A DNA stretch of 64,000 bases from Roseococcus sp. SDR (GCF_019083995.1 NZ_JAHRCU010000001.1:186001-250000), one strand, 5' to 3'; counted from the stretch's first letter, positions 8,468-17,916 are shown. Program-made: numbers and translations. Notes: generated by a model not told the origin, from the letters alone.

Positions 8468-9510
8468 GCGATCACTCCTTCGGGGAAGGTCTCGGCGGCG
8501 AGGGCATCGAATTCCTGGGCGAAGGCGCCCTCCAGGTGGCGGCGTGCGGGTTCGGGCAGGAAGCTGCCGCGGATGCCGTTCAGCATGAAGCCGCGCAGAT
8601 CACCGAGGCCGAAGCCGAAATCCTCCACCATCATCCGCCAGCAGCGCGTGGGCGTGACCTGATGCAGCGGCGGGTCGTCGGTATTGGGGTGGATCAGCAG
8701 CCCGGCCGCCGGCATGCGGGCGAGCGGGTGGCCGTCGGGCCAGTTCTCCAGCGTGCGGAGGTAGTAGGAATTGGTGGGCACCACGGTGAAGAGCAGGCCG
8801 CGCTCGGCGCAGCGTGCGGTGAGTGCGGCGTCCTCCAGGATGGTGTAGCCGTGGTCGATCCGGTCCACCTCCAGCAGGTCGATGGCGGTCGCGATGTTGC
8901 GCGGGTGGCAGCCGAATTCGCCGGCATGGGCCGTCAATTTGAACCCGGCCTGTTTCGCGATGCGCCAGGCGCGCCAGAAGAGCTCCGGCGGGCGGTCCGT
9001 CTCGCGGTAGTCGATGCCGAGGCCGATGATGGGATCGCGCCGGTGCGCTACCATCCATTCGGCCAGTTCGGTCGCGGCTTCGGGCGGGGCCTCGCGGTCA
9101 ATGGCGGGGATCAGCAGGGCGGAGACGCCGAAATCCGCCGCCGCATCGGCGAAGCCGGCGAGGATGGCATCCGCGCCCTTGGCATAGGGAAACAGGTGGG
9201 CCGTGCCGGTCGGGTTCCAGAAGATCTCGGAATGGCGCACGCCATGCGCCGCCTGGTCCTGCAGATGTTCATAGGTGATGCGGTGCAGGTCGCGCGGATC
9301 GCGCAGGATGCGCTGTTCGAGGGCGCGCAGGATGTGCAGCACGCCCTTGGGCTTGGCGTCGCGGGCGTAGAGCGCCTCGACCTCGGCCGGGCCCATGCCG
9401 CAGCGGGCGGCCATCTCGGCGAAGGTGGATTGCCGCACCGCGCCCAGCAGATGGACATGCAGATCCACCTTGGGCATGGCGTGGCAGAAGGTTTCGAGCT
9501 TGTCCGTCAT
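8464..9510 (-). CDS. adenosine deaminase-like amidohydrolase
   Basis: 348 aa from ATG 9510 (AGGATGG upstream; an ATG three codons earlier is possible). Zinc and catalytic residues of the adenosine/AMP deaminase superfamily are present: HVH (18-20), HAGE (195-198), H220 in RIDHG, and NTDDP (276-280). The residue that follows the HxH motif by two and is Asp in mammalian adenosine deaminase (ribose contact) is Leu22 (HVHLLG). This argues against an ordinary nucleoside substrate. It is coupled to a downstream Bug receptor and divergent from serC. Confidence 0.8.
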   Translation of the reverse strand: MTDKLETFCHAMPKVDLHVHLLGAVRQSTFAEMAARCGMGPAEVEALYARDAKPKGVLHILRALEQRILRDPRDLHRITYEHLQDQAAHGVRHSEIFWNPTGTAHLFPYAKGADAILAGFADAAADFGVSALLIPAIDREAPPEAATELAEWMVAHRRDPIIGLGIDYRETDRPPELFWRAWRIAKQAGFKLTAHAGEFGCHPRNIATAIDLLEVDRIDHGYTILEDAALTARCAERGLLFTVVPTNSYYLRTLENWPDGHPLARMPAAGLLIHPNTDDPPLHQVTPTRCWRMMVEDFGFGLGDLRGFMLNGIRGSFLPEPARRHLEGAFAQEFDALAAETFPEGVIA

Positions 9511-9574
9511 GGCAGCCATCCTGCCATGCCGGCGGGGAGATGACAGGCCCGGCCGCGCGTGCCACGAAGCGCCC

Positions 9575-10723
9575 ATGCAGAAGCCCGCCAATCCCCGTTT
9601 CTCCTCTGGCCCCTGCGCCAAGCGCCCCGGATTTGCGCTGGAGGCGCTGGAAGCCGCGCTGCTCGGCCGCAGCCATCGCGCGGCCGACCCCAAGAAGCGC
9701 CTGGCCGAGGTGATCGAGCGCTCCAAGGCCATCCTCGGCATGCCGGCGGATTATCGCCTCGGCATCGTGCCGGCCTCGGACACGGGCGCCGTCGAGATGG
9801 CGCTGTGGAGCCTGCTCGGGCCGCGTGGCGTGGATGTGCTGGCCTGGGAGAGCTTTTCCGCCGAATGGGCGCATGACATTGAGGCCGAGCTGAAGCTCTC
9901 TGATGTGCGGCTGCTCAAGGCGCCCTATGGCCAGCTGCCGGACCTCTCGGCCGTGGACCCGGCGCGGGATTGCGTCTTCGTCTGGAACGGCACGACGAGC
10001 GGCGTGCGGCTGCCCAACGCCGATTGGATCCGCGACGACCGCGAGGGGCTGACCATCTGCGACGCGACCTCGGCCGCCTTCGCCATGGACCTGCCCTGGC
10101 CCAAGCTCGATGTCGTCACCTGGTCCTGGCAGAAGGTGCTGGGGGGCGAGGCGGCGCATGGGATGCTGGCCCTCTCGCCGCGCGCCGTGGCGCGGCTCGA
10201 ATCGAACAAGCCCGCCTGGCCGCTGCCCAAGATCTTCCGCCTGACCAAGGGCGGAAAGCTGATCGAGGGCATCTTCAAGGGCGACACGATCAACACGCCC
10301 TCCATGCTCTGCGTGGAGGACGCGCTGGACGGGCTGCGCTGGGCCGAAAGCGTGGGGGGCTTGCGTGGGCTGATCGCGCGCGCCGAGGGCAACCTCGCCA
10401 CCATCGCGGGCTGGGTCGCCGAGAGCGAATGGGCGCGCTTCCTGGCGGAGGAGCCGGCCACGCGCTCCTGCACCAGCGTCTGCCTGCGCATCGTGGCCCC
10501 TTGGTTCACCGCACTCGATGCGTCGGGCCAGGCGAAGGCGGCGGCGCGGCTCTCGGCGCTGCTGGAGGCCGAGGGCGTGGCGCTGGATGCGGCGAGCTAT
10601 CGCGACGCGCCGCCGGGGTTGCGCATCTGGTGCGGGGCCACGGTGGAGCAGGCCGATGTGGCGGCGCTGCTCCCCTGGCTCGATCAGGCCTTCGCGCGCG
10701 TCGCCGCGGAATTCGCGGGCTGA
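9575..10723 (+). CDS. serC: phosphoserine aminotransferase
   Basis: 382 aa from ATG 9575. Class V aminotransferase that converts 3-phosphohydroxypyruvate and glutamate to phosphoserine. The opening [13 protein letters not shown] is typical of the alphaproteobacterial SerC type; the PLP lysine is K187 in [10 protein letters not shown], with DATSA at about 163-167 for the cofactor Asp. Length is normal. No serA or serB follows; the next gene is convergent and overlaps its last 40 bp. Confidence 0.92.
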   Translation: MQKPANPRFSSGPCAKRPGFALEALEAALLGRSHRAADPKKRLAEVIERSKAILGMPADYRLGIVPASDTGAVEMALWSLLGPRGVDVLAWESFSAEWAHDIEAELKLSDVRLLKAPYGQLPDLSAVDPARDCVFVWNGTTSGVRLPNADWIRDDREGLTICDATSAAFAMDLPWPKLDVVTWSWQKVLGGEAAHGMLALSPRAVARLESNKPAWPLPKIFRLTKGGKLIEGIFKGDTINTPSMLCVEDALDGLRWAESVGGLRGLIARAEGNLATIAGWVAESEWARFLAEEPATRSCTSVCLRIVAPWFTALDASGQAKAAARLSALLEAEGVALDAASYRDAPPGLRIWCGATVEQADVAALLPWLDQAFARVAAEFAG

Positions 10724-11757
10724 CGCCGGCCGCCCATGCGCCAGCCATGGCGCGCGGCCCAGGGCGAGGCGGGTTCGAGCGCGGCGGCATCCAACAGCGC
10801 CTCGCCCATCGCGCGGATGGTGGCGTGGCGGCGCGTCGTCACATGCTCGCCGATGTTGCGGATCAGGCGCTGCCAGCGCCGCGTGATGGGCGCGGCGGAG
10901 AGCAAATAGGCGCGGCGCGACTGTTCCTGCGTCATCTGGCGCCAGAGGGCCTCGGCATGCGCGGCATCGGCGCCCAGGGGCGGTGCATCCTCCGCGCGGC
11001 GCTTGCGGAAGACGATGGAGGTGTGGCTGAGGTTCTCGCCCGCGCGGGGCGTGAAGCCCGCCTGCCAGGCGGCGGCGATCAGCGTGGCCGGCGTGAAGTT
11101 CCAGATATGCGCGGCGTGGAAGGTGTTGGTCAGCTGCTTGCGCACACCTTCCAGGTTCGGCACCTCGATGAAGAGCAGCCCCTCCGGCGCCAGCGCCTCA
11201 TGGATGCGGCGCATGGCGGCCCAGGGGTCGGTCAGGTGCTCCATGACGTGATTCATGGTGACGAGGTGCAGCGCCTCGCGCGGGAAATCCGCGCTGTCCC
11301 AGCCGCCCTGGCCGATCTCCACGCCATATTCGCGCCGGGCGAATTCGGCATAGCCCCAATTGGGCTCGAGGCCCGATGCGGTGAAGCCCGCCTCGCGCAT
11401 CACGAAGGTGAATTCGCCGGAGGAGGCGCCGATGTCGAGCACGCGGGCATGGGCGGGCAGCAGGGGGGCGAGGCGGCGGGCGCGGGCCATGGCGCCGCGC
11501 AATGCGCGCAGCGCGTGCTTCCGCTTGGGCGCGAAGCCGCCCTTGTATTCCAGGCGGTAGCGCGTGGCGTAGAAGGCGCTGACCTCGGCCTCCGCCGGGA
11601 TCTCGGCGTGGCTGACCAGGCCGCAGCCGGTGCAGAGAGCGGTCTCGAGCGGCGCGCCGCCGCGGCCGCGATCGGCCACCAGGCGGCGCGTGGCGGTGCC
11701 GCAGAGGCGGCAGGGTTGGGCGGGGAACTCGTGGCCGAGGGGCATGCGCGTCTCCAT
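10684..11757 (-). CDS. class I SAM methyltransferase with N-terminal zinc ribbon
   Basis: 357 aa. Four Cys in two pairs (C16/C19 and C42/C45) form a zinc ribbon like that of sugar C-methyltransferases of the NovU/TylC3 type. The Rossmann methyltransferase core starts with [11 protein letters not shown] (about 107-116), and the post-motif [11 protein letters not shown] is the usual Methyltransf_23 block. The C-terminal 90 residues lack the second domain of C-methyltransferases and are rich in Arg and Ala. Substrate unknown, possibly a sugar or small metabolite. The last 40 bp overlap the end of serC on the other strand. Confidence 0.8.
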   Translation of the reverse strand: METRMPLGHEFPAQPCRLCGTATRRLVADRGRGGAPLETALCTGCGLVSHAEIPAEAEVSAFYATRYRLEYKGGFAPKRKHALRALRGAMARARRLAPLLPAHARVLDIGASSGEFTFVMREAGFTASGLEPNWGYAEFARREYGVEIGQGGWDSADFPREALHLVTMNHVMEHLTDPWAAMRRIHEALAPEGLLFIEVPNLEGVRKQLTNTFHAAHIWNFTPATLIAAAWQAGFTPRAGENLSHTSIVFRKRRAEDAPPLGADAAHAEALWRQMTQEQSRRAYLLSAAPITRRWQRLIRNIGEHVTTRRHATIRAMGEALLDAAALEPASPWAARHGWRMGGRRQPANSAATRAKA

Positions 11758-11807
11758 GGTTCGGCGGGCGCAATATTCCGGCTCCGCCCCGGCGGGCTGA
11801 CGCGGCC

Positions 11808-11824
11808 TGTCAGCGCGATGTCAG
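11808..11824 (+). promoter_or_regulatory. putative response-regulator box (direct repeat)
   Basis: TGTCAG at 11808-11813 recurs at 11819-11824, an 11-bp period, 24 bp before the start of the OmpR-type regulator. A CTGAC just upstream (from 11797) adds partial dyad symmetry. Direct repeats one helical turn apart are typical of OmpR/PhoP-family sites, so autoregulation is a reasonable guess; only two half-sites are visible. Confidence 0.4.
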
Positions 11825-11847
11825 GAAATCCGGGCTAGAGGGGACGC

Positions 11848-12504
11848 ATGCGGGTGCTGGTGGTGGAGGATGAGGCGGGCATCGCGCGGGACGTCCTGCG
11901 CGCGCTGGCGCATGCCGGCTTCGCGGCCGAGCATGTGGCCGACGGCGCCGCCGCCTGGGAGCGCGGCGGGACCGAGCCTTTCGACGCCGCCATCCTCGAC
12001 CTGAACCTGCCCGGCGTGGACGGGCTTTCGCTGCTGCGCCGCTGGCGGGCGGAGGGGGTGGGTTTTCCGATCCTCGTGCTCTCGGCCCGCGCCACCTGGG
12101 CGGTGCGGGTGGAGGCCATTGATGCGGGCGCCGATGACTACCTGGTGAAGCCCTTCGCCATGGAGGAATTGCTGGCGCGGCTGCGCGCCATCCTGCGCCG
12201 CCATGCGGGGCTTGCCGGCAATGTGCTGCAGGCGGGCGGCTTGGCACTCGACACGCGCGCGCGGCGGCTGACGCGGGATGGGCGGGCGGTGGAGCTGACG
12301 CCGCTCGAGTTCCGCCTCATCGCCTATCTCATGCACCATGCCGGCCGCGCCGTGCACCAGACCGAGCTGATGGAACATCTCTACGCCGACGAGGCGGACC
12401 GTGCGGACAATGCGGTGGAGGCGCTGGTCGCGCGGCTCCGGCGCAAGATCGGGGCGGCGACCATCCGCACGCGGCGCGGCCATGGCTATGTGATCGAGCC
12501 ATGA
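11848..12504 (+). CDS. OmpR/PhoP-family response regulator
   Basis: 218 aa. Receiver domain (1-115) with phospho-acceptor D51, S79 and K101; winged-helix DNA-binding domain from about 125, including the ELTPLEFRLIAYLM and VEALVARLRRKIG blocks and the closing RTRRGHGYVI. The start follows a GAGGGGAC ribosome site. It overlaps the kinase gene by 4 bp, so the pair forms a two-component system of the PhoPQ/QseBC type. The signal and targets are not evident; a direct repeat upstream may be its own site. Confidence 0.93.
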   Translation: MRVLVVEDEAGIARDVLRALAHAGFAAEHVADGAAAWERGGTEPFDAAILDLNLPGVDGLSLLRRWRAEGVGFPILVLSARATWAVRVEAIDAGADDYLVKPFAMEELLARLRAILRRHAGLAGNVLQAGGLALDTRARRLTRDGRAVELTPLEFRLIAYLMHHAGRAVHQTELMEHLYADEADRADNAVEALVARLRRKIGAATIRTRRGHGYVIEP

Positions 12505-13844
12505 CACGCTCGCTGCGCGCGCGCTTCGCCTGGGCGGGCCTCGCCATGACGGCGATGGTCATGCTGGTGCTGGGCCTGGTGCTGCAGGGCCTCTTCGAGC
12601 GGCATGTGGAGCGCGAGGCGGAGGCGCAGCTGGAGGCGGATCTGCGCGTGCTGGGCCGCGTGGTGGCGAGTAGCGAGGGCGTCTGGACACGGCTGCCGCC
12701 GCTGCCCGACCCGCGCTTCCTGGAGCCCTATTCCGGGCTCTACTGGCAGGTGCGCGATGCGCGGACGGGCGAGACCTGGCGCTCGCCCTCGCTGGGCGGC
12801 TTCACGCTGGAGATGCAGGCCACGCCGCCGCGCCCGGGCGAGGTGCACCGGCTGATCCTGCGCGGGCCGGAAGGCGGCAAGATGATCGCGCTCGAGCGCC
12901 CGCTGGGCGAGGCGGTGGGGGCCGATCTGCGCGCGGTGGTGGCGGTGGACCGCAAGGTGCTGCGCGCGGCCAATCGCGCCTTCCTCTGGGAGTTCCTGCC
13001 GGTTCTGGGGCTGCTCGCGCTGGCCCTGCTGCTCGCCTCGCTGGTTCAGGGCGTCATCGCGCTGCGGCCGATCGCCGATGCGCGGCGGGCGCTCGCGGCG
13101 CTGCGGGCGGGCCAGCGCGAGCGGCTGAGCGGCGCGCTGCCGGCCGAGCTGGACGGGCTTGCGCAGGATTTCGACGCGCTGCTGGAGGGGCAGCGTCGCG
13201 CCTCGCGCATCGCGCGCGAGCGGGCGGCGGACCTCGCGCATGGGCTGCGCACGCCGCTCGCGCTGCTGGGCGCGCGGGCGCGGGAGCTGGAGGGGCGTGG
13301 CGAGGCGGAGGCGGCAAAGGAGCTGCACGACCTCGCGGCCGCGATGGAGGCACGGATCGCGCGCGAGTTGGCCCGCGCCCATATCCATGGGCCGGCGCGC
13401 CTCGGCGGGCGCGTGGTCCTGGCCCCGCTCGCGCGCCGCATCACCGAGGCGCTGGCGCGCTCGCCGGCCGGCGCGCGCCTCGCCTGGGAGGTGGCGGTGC
13501 CGGAGGCGCTGACGCTCCTGGGTGACGAGGGCGACCTGCTGGAGCTGCTGGGCTCGCTGCTCGACAATGCCGGGAAATGGGCGCGCGGCCGCGTGCGCGT
13601 CACGGCCGGGCCGGGCGCCGTGATCCGTGTGGAGGATGACGGGCCCGGCATCGCGCCGCAGGAGCGGCGGGCGGCGCTGACGCGGGGTGTCAGGCTCGAT
13701 GCTTCGGTGAGCGGCACGGGCCTCGGCCTCGCCATCGCGCAGGACATCGTGGCGGCCTATGGCGGCACGCTGGAGCTGGACGCGAGCGAATGGGGCGGGC
13801 TTTGCGTGCGGATCACGCTGCCGGTTTCAGCCACGGCGGGCTAG
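12501..13844 (+). CDS. sensor histidine kinase of the preceding regulator
   Basis: 447 aa. Two membrane helices (about 10-30 and 165-187) flank a periplasmic sensor of about 135 residues. A HAMP-like stretch follows, then the dimerisation helix with phospho-His H247 (LAHGLRTPL), and an ATPase domain with LLDNAGKW as N box, VEDDGPGI as G1 and GTGLGLAI as G2. The stop codon TAG (13842-13844) lies in the first bases of a palindromic repeat. Cognate partner is the regulator gene that it overlaps. Confidence 0.92.
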   Translation: MTRSLRARFAWAGLAMTAMVMLVLGLVLQGLFERHVEREAEAQLEADLRVLGRVVASSEGVWTRLPPLPDPRFLEPYSGLYWQVRDARTGETWRSPSLGGFTLEMQATPPRPGEVHRLILRGPEGGKMIALERPLGEAVGADLRAVVAVDRKVLRAANRAFLWEFLPVLGLLALALLLASLVQGVIALRPIADARRALAALRAGQRERLSGALPAELDGLAQDFDALLEGQRRASRIARERAADLAHGLRTPLALLGARARELEGRGEAEAAKELHDLAAAMEARIARELARAHIHGPARLGGRVVLAPLARRITEALARSPAGARLAWEVAVPEALTLLGDEGDLLELLGSLLDNAGKWARGRVRVTAGPGAVIRVEDDGPGIAPQERRAALTRGVRLDASVSGTGLGLAIAQDIVAAYGGTLELDASEWGGLCVRITLPVSATAG

Positions 13845-13972
13845 AGCACGTTCCGATCAGCTTGAATCAAGCTGATCGGAAGGTCGTGCTCTAGAAACGT
13901 AACTGCTAGAGCAGCTTATGTCCGATCGAGTTGAACCGATTAGCGGTTCAACTTGATCGGACGCTGCTCTAG
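13841..13972. repeat. 132-bp double-hairpin intergenic repeat, copy A
   Basis: Two palindromes bounded by CTAG: 13841-13894 and 13906-13972, joined by an 11-base spacer. The first has arms CCGATCAGCTTGA / TCAAGCTGATCGG; the second has stem GTTGAACCG / CGGTTCAAC with a 5-base loop. A second copy at 26657-26788 has the same length and three differences: two in the loop and one in a CTAG. The first TAG is the stop codon of the kinase gene. No coding capacity. Confidence 0.9.
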
Positions 13973-13997
13973 CCTGCCCCAAAAGGGGGAGGGGCGC

Positions 13998-15161
13998 ATG
14001 ATCTACACGCCGGAGCACGAGGCCTGGATGGAGAGCATCCGCCGCTTCGTGGCCGAAGAGATTGATCCGCATGTCGAAGCCTGGGAGGCGGCGGAGGCCT
14101 TCCCCTCGCGCGCGCTGTTCCGCAAGGCGGGCGCGCTGGGCCTTTTCGGCATCACCAAGCCCACGGCCTTCGGCGGCGCGGGGCTGGATTTCAGCTGGTC
14201 CGTCGCGGCGGGTGAGGCGCTGGGGACGATGCAGGCGCAGGGCGTGGGCATGGCGCTCTCGGTGCAGAGCGACATGGCGACACCGGCGCTCGCGGAATTC
14301 GGCAGCGATCAATTGCGGCGCGATTTCCTGGCGCCGGCCATCGCGGGCGAGCATGTGGTGGCGATCGGCGTCTCGGAGGCCGGGGCGGGCTCCGATGTGG
14401 CGAGCATCCGCACCCGGGCGCGGCGCGATGGCGAGGACTATGTCATCACCGGCGGCAAGATGTGGATCACCAACGGGATGGAGGCGGATTGGGTCTGCCT
14501 CCTGGCCAATACCTCGGACGGCGCGCCGCATCGCAACAAGAGCCTGATCGTGCTGCCCCTGCGCGAGAGCCCCGGCGGGCGAGACGTGAAGGGCGTCACG
14601 CGGCAGAAGATCCGCAAATTCGGCATGTGGTGCAGCGACACGGCGCAGCTGTTTCTCGATGAGGTGCGCGTGCCGGTGCGCCAGCGGATCGGCGAGGAGG
14701 GGCAGGGCTTCGCCTACCAGATGAAGCAGTTCCAGGAGGAGCGGCTGAACGCGGCCGCGCGGCGGCTCGCCATGGGGCAGCTCATCGCGCATGTGGCGGA
14801 TTATCTGCGGCAGCGGCCGGCCTTCGGGAAGCCGTTGCTGGACAACCAGTACATCCAGTTCCGGCTGGCCGAGCTCAAGACCGAGATCGAGGCGCTGCGC
14901 GCACTCACCTATCGCGCGACGGAGCTTTATGTGGCGGGCCAGGATGTGACGGAGCTGGCCAGCATGGCGAAGCTCAAGGCCGGGCGGCTGTCGCGCGAGG
15001 TGGCGGATTGGTGCATGCAGTTCATGGGCGGCCAGGGCTATGCCTGGGAGAGCTGGGTGAGCCGCGCCTATCGCGACTACCGGCTGGGCTCGATCGGCGG
15101 CGGCGCGGATGAGGTGATGCTGCAGGTCATCGCGCGACGGATGGGGCTGGAGAAGAGGTAG
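13998..15161 (+). CDS. acyl-CoA dehydrogenase family protein
   Basis: 387 aa from ATG 13998, with a strong purine-rich ribosome site (GGGGGAGGGG) just before it. It has the three-part acyl-CoA dehydrogenase plan: N-terminal helices, the FAD-binding beta domain with GVSEAGAGSDVASI and KMWITNGMEADW, and a C-terminal helical domain with QFMGGQGYAWE and the closing YRDYRLGSIGGGADEVM. It removes two hydrogens from an acyl-CoA thioester with FAD and passes electrons to ETF. Chain specificity is not evident. It stands alone on this strand and is followed by a hairpin repeat. Confidence 0.9.
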   Translation: MIYTPEHEAWMESIRRFVAEEIDPHVEAWEAAEAFPSRALFRKAGALGLFGITKPTAFGGAGLDFSWSVAAGEALGTMQAQGVGMALSVQSDMATPALAEFGSDQLRRDFLAPAIAGEHVVAIGVSEAGAGSDVASIRTRARRDGEDYVITGGKMWITNGMEADWVCLLANTSDGAPHRNKSLIVLPLRESPGGRDVKGVTRQKIRKFGMWCSDTAQLFLDEVRVPVRQRIGEEGQGFAYQMKQFQEERLNAAARRLAMGQLIAHVADYLRQRPAFGKPLLDNQYIQFRLAELKTEIEALRALTYRATELYVAGQDVTELASMAKLKAGRLSREVADWCMQFMGGQGYAWESWVSRAYRDYRLGSIGGGADEVMLQVIARRMGLEKR

Positions 15162-15172
15162 TCAAGAAAATT

Positions 15173-15208
15173 GGCCTCCGGCGGCTGGGGCCTCAGGCCC
15201 CAGACCCC
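15173..15208 (+). terminator. GC-rich hairpin repeat, possible terminator
   Basis: GGCCTCCGGCGGCTGGGG is followed by a TCTGGGGCC / GGCCCCAGA hairpin, directly after the acyl-CoA dehydrogenase and touching the stop of the convergent Rieske gene. A near-identical copy in the same orientation relative to an upstream stop lies at 15662-15698. There is no U-tract, so intrinsic termination is uncertain. Confidence 0.5.
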
Positions 15209-15209
15209 G

Positions 15210-15605
15210 CTACAATTCGACCACCACGTAGTCTTCTTCGATCAGCACCGGGAAGGTTTCGGCCTGCAGGGCCTCGCCCTTCTCGACGCAGGCGGGGAAG
15301 GCGCGGACCTTCATGCGGCGCGGGTCGAAGCGGGATTTCCCGGTGCGGATGTCGAACTCCCAGGCGTGCCAGGGGCAGCGGATGATCTCGCCGGCGCGGC
15401 CGTAGTGGTATTCGCCGGGGCAGGGGCTTTCGACGAGGCCCATGACAGGGCCGGCGGCGAGCGAGCCGCCCTGGTGCGGGCAGCGGTCCGAGAGCGCGAA
15501 GAACTCGCCCGCGAGGTTGAAGACCACGACGCGCTTGCCATGGGCCTCGACCAGGCGGCGTTCGCCAGGGGGAATTTCGGCGACGGGTGCGACGATGTGC
15601 TTCAT
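15210..15605 (-). CDS. Rieske [2Fe-2S] ferredoxin-type protein
   Basis: 131 aa. Both cluster ligand pairs are present: CPH (C42, H44) and CPWH (C77, H80), with the usual 32-residue gap. Length fits a stand-alone Rieske ferredoxin of the nitrite reductase small subunit / dioxygenase ferredoxin type, which passes electrons to an oxygenase; no oxygenase large subunit is near. It follows two amidohydrolase genes on the same strand. It is flanked by two copies of a GC-rich repeat in inverted orientation (15173-15208 and 15662-15698). Confidence 0.9.
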   Translation of the reverse strand: MKHIVAPVAEIPPGERRLVEAHGKRVVVFNLAGEFFALSDRCPHQGGSLAAGPVMGLVESPCPGEYHYGRAGEIIRCPWHAWEFDIRTGKSRFDPRRMKVRAFPACVEKGEALQAETFPVLIEEDYVVVEL

Positions 15606-15661
15606 CTCGATCCAAACTCCCTGACCACCTGGCCTGCGCTGTCGGGCGCTGGCCCAAAGAA

Positions 15662-15698
15662 GGGGTCTGGGGCCCCTCGGCCCCAGCCGCCGGAGGCC
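15662..15698 (-). terminator. GC-rich hairpin repeat, possible terminator (second copy)
   Basis: Reverse-complement copy of 15173-15208, placed just after the stop of the amidohydrolase gene that ends at 15708 and before the Rieske gene. Only the centre of the loop differs clearly. The position at a 3' end with preserved orientation supports a role in RNA 3'-end formation. Confidence 0.5.
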
Positions 15699-15707
15699 CT
15701 TCTTCTT

Positions 15708-16811
15708 CTAAAACCCATAGAGCTTCCGCGCATTCCCCCCATAGATCGCCGCCCGCTTGTCCTCCGGGATGAAGCTCGGGATCGCGGTGCGCGGGTCGTC
15801 GAAATCCCAGTGCGGATAGTCGCTGGCGTAGAGGATCTTCTCCCAGCCGATCCAGCTCATGCAGTCGAGCAGGTGTTCGGGCCGCGGCGGTTCCTCGATG
15901 GGCTGGGTGCTGACCCAGATCTGGTCGCGGATCTGCTGCGAGGGCAGGCGCTTCATGGCGGGAAGCTCGCTCTTCAGCATGGGCCAGTGCTTGTCGAGCC
16001 GCCAGGCGACGCTCGGCAGCCAGCCGAAGCCGCATTCGATGAGGATGATGCGCAGGCGGGGGAACCGCTCCAGCACGCCCTCGATGACGAGCGAGTTGAC
16101 GAGGGATTGGCAGGAGGTGGCGTGCTCGCTCACTTCCTCGATGTAGAAGCTGGGCCAGCCGCCATTGGTCATCGCCCAGCCGCTATAGCCGAAGGCGTGG
16201 ATGCCGATGGGGAGGTTGGCGTCCTGCGCGGCTTCGAAGATCGGCCAGTATTTCGGATTGCCGAGCGGGTGGGAGGTGCGGCTCATCAGCAGCACCTGGC
16301 AGAAGCGGGAATCGCCCGCGCGCTTGCGGATCTCGCGGGCGCTGGCTTCGGGGTCCTCATAGGGCACCACCACGCTGGCGCGCAGCCGCGCATCGCGCTC
16401 GACCCAGGTGGCGAGCTGCCACTCGTTCACGGCATGGGCCATGGCGACGGAGAAGGGGTTGTTCTGGTCGCCCTGGGCGGTCGGCTGCAGCGGGTTCAGC
16501 ACGCCGATATCCACACCGTGGAAATCGAGCATCTGCTCCTGCATGAAAGCCAGATCGGAGGCGGGCGTGCCTTCGGCCGGCCAGGCGTCGCGCCGGCAGG
16601 CGAGCGGCTGCGACTTGAAATAGGGCGTGCCCTTCACGAAGCCGTGGCGCGGTCGGATGCCGAAGGTGTTCAGCCGCTCGCGCATCTCGGCCGAGAGCCA
16701 GGGCTCATAGTCGTTGATGGAGCGCGGGCGGGGGTGGATGTCCACATCCACGAGCCCCTGCGTGGCGGCAAGAGGTCGGCCGGGGGCGGCCTGCGGGCGG
16801 ATCACGTTCAT
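15708..16811 (-). CDS. amidohydrolase family 2 protein (ACMSD-like), copy B
   Basis: 367 aa TIM-barrel amidohydrolase. Metal-binding His lies in the opening DVDIHPRP, further His ligands in the middle (IGIHAFGYSGW), and the final Asp in YASDYPHWDFDDP. Family members are zinc decarboxylases or hydrolases, such as aminocarboxymuconate semialdehyde decarboxylase and gamma-resorcylate decarboxylase, often used in aromatic breakdown. Its ATG overlaps the stop of another family member (16808-16811), which suggests a two-subunit or two-step arrangement. The Rieske gene follows. Confidence 0.88.
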   Translation of the reverse strand: MNVIRPQAAPGRPLAATQGLVDVDIHPRPRSINDYEPWLSAEMRERLNTFGIRPRHGFVKGTPYFKSQPLACRRDAWPAEGTPASDLAFMQEQMLDFHGVDIGVLNPLQPTAQGDQNNPFSVAMAHAVNEWQLATWVERDARLRASVVVPYEDPEASAREIRKRAGDSRFCQVLLMSRTSHPLGNPKYWPIFEAAQDANLPIGIHAFGYSGWAMTNGGWPSFYIEEVSEHATSCQSLVNSLVIEGVLERFPRLRIILIECGFGWLPSVAWRLDKHWPMLKSELPAMKRLPSQQIRDQIWVSTQPIEEPPRPEHLLDCMSWIGWEKILYASDYPHWDFDDPRTAIPSFIPEDKRAAIYGGNARKLYGF

Positions 16812-17878
16812 GGGGTCACCTCCAGGGCGAGCCGATCAAAGGTGGAAAGCGCGTTCTCCACGCAGATTTTCCGCGCGAGCGTAGCATCGATGCCGGGCGG
16901 CAGGCGGGGCGGGCCGTCGAATTGCCAATGCGGCCAGTCGCTGGACCAGAGCAGCATCTGGTCGCTGCCGAGGTGATCCATCACGCGCTGCACCGTCTCG
17001 GCATCCTCCGGCGCGTCGAAGGGCTGGATCGAGAGGCGCACATTCTCGCGCACCACGTCGAAGGGATTGCGGTCGAGCCAGGGGACCTCGAAGCGCACAC
17101 CCTTCCAGCCCTTCACCAGGCGCCAGAGGAAGGCGGGCAGCCAGGAGACGCCGGATTCGAGCAGCACGACCTTGAGCGTCGGGAAGCGGACGAAGACGCC
17201 CTCGGTGATGAGGGAGGCCATGGTGCTCTGGAAGGCCTGCTGGTTCGCGGCATAGTCCTCGGCATACCAGGAGGGCCAGCCGAGCGAGGTGACCGGGTTG
17301 CGATAGGCGGTGCCGGCATGGATGGCGAGCGGCAGGTTGTGCTTCACCAAGGCTTCGAAGACCGGCCAGTTGTGCCGGCGGCCGAGCGGGGTTTCGCCCA
17401 TCACCAGCACCATGGCCTGCACGAAGCGCGGATCGGGCGCGCAACGCTCGATCTCCGCCACCGCATGCTCGGCGTTGAACATGGGCAGCACGATGGAGCC
17501 GGCGAGGCGCGGATCGGCATCGAGCCATTCGGCGCGCGTCCAGTCGTTCAGCGCGGCCGTGAAGGCATGGCCCATATCCTCGTTGAAGACGAGCTGCACG
17601 CCGTAGAGGGGTGTGACGATGCCGCGCGAGACGCGCCAGGGGTCCAATACCTGTTCGCGCAGATGGCCGATGCGCGAGGCGGGCCATTCGCCTTGGGGCC
17701 GCCAATCGGCGCGCACCGTCTTGGGGGCTTTCGGCGGATAGGCCTGGGTGTCGAAGCCCTCCATGCCGCGCAGCGTGATCTGGTCGCGCCAGAGATCCGG
17801 CAGGTAGGGTGCCAGGGCCGAGAGCCCCGGCACCATGGGATGGAGATCGGCGTCGATCGCGCCGGCGGGCAGGTCCAT
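16808..17878 (-). CDS. amidohydrolase family 2 protein (ACMSD-like), copy A
   Basis: 356 aa from ATG 17878, preceded by GGAGGACAAGCC, an excellent ribosome site; an upstream in-frame ATG has none. Metal motifs: DADLHP near the N-terminus, LAIHAGTAYRNP in the middle and WSSDWPHWQFDGP near the end. Clearly paralogous to the next gene with the same layout. First gene of the amidohydrolase - amidohydrolase - Rieske set. Substrate unknown; aromatic or heterocyclic acid degradation is plausible (inference). Confidence 0.88.
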   Translation of the reverse strand: MDLPAGAIDADLHPMVPGLSALAPYLPDLWRDQITLRGMEGFDTQAYPPKAPKTVRADWRPQGEWPASRIGHLREQVLDPWRVSRGIVTPLYGVQLVFNEDMGHAFTAALNDWTRAEWLDADPRLAGSIVLPMFNAEHAVAEIERCAPDPRFVQAMVLVMGETPLGRRHNWPVFEALVKHNLPLAIHAGTAYRNPVTSLGWPSWYAEDYAANQQAFQSTMASLITEGVFVRFPTLKVVLLESGVSWLPAFLWRLVKGWKGVRFEVPWLDRNPFDVVRENVRLSIQPFDAPEDAETVQRVMDHLGSDQMLLWSSDWPHWQFDGPPRLPPGIDATLARKICVENALSTFDRLALEVTP

Positions 17879-17916
17879 GGCTTGTCCTCCGCCGGCGAGT
17901 CTCGCATGCGGCGTGC

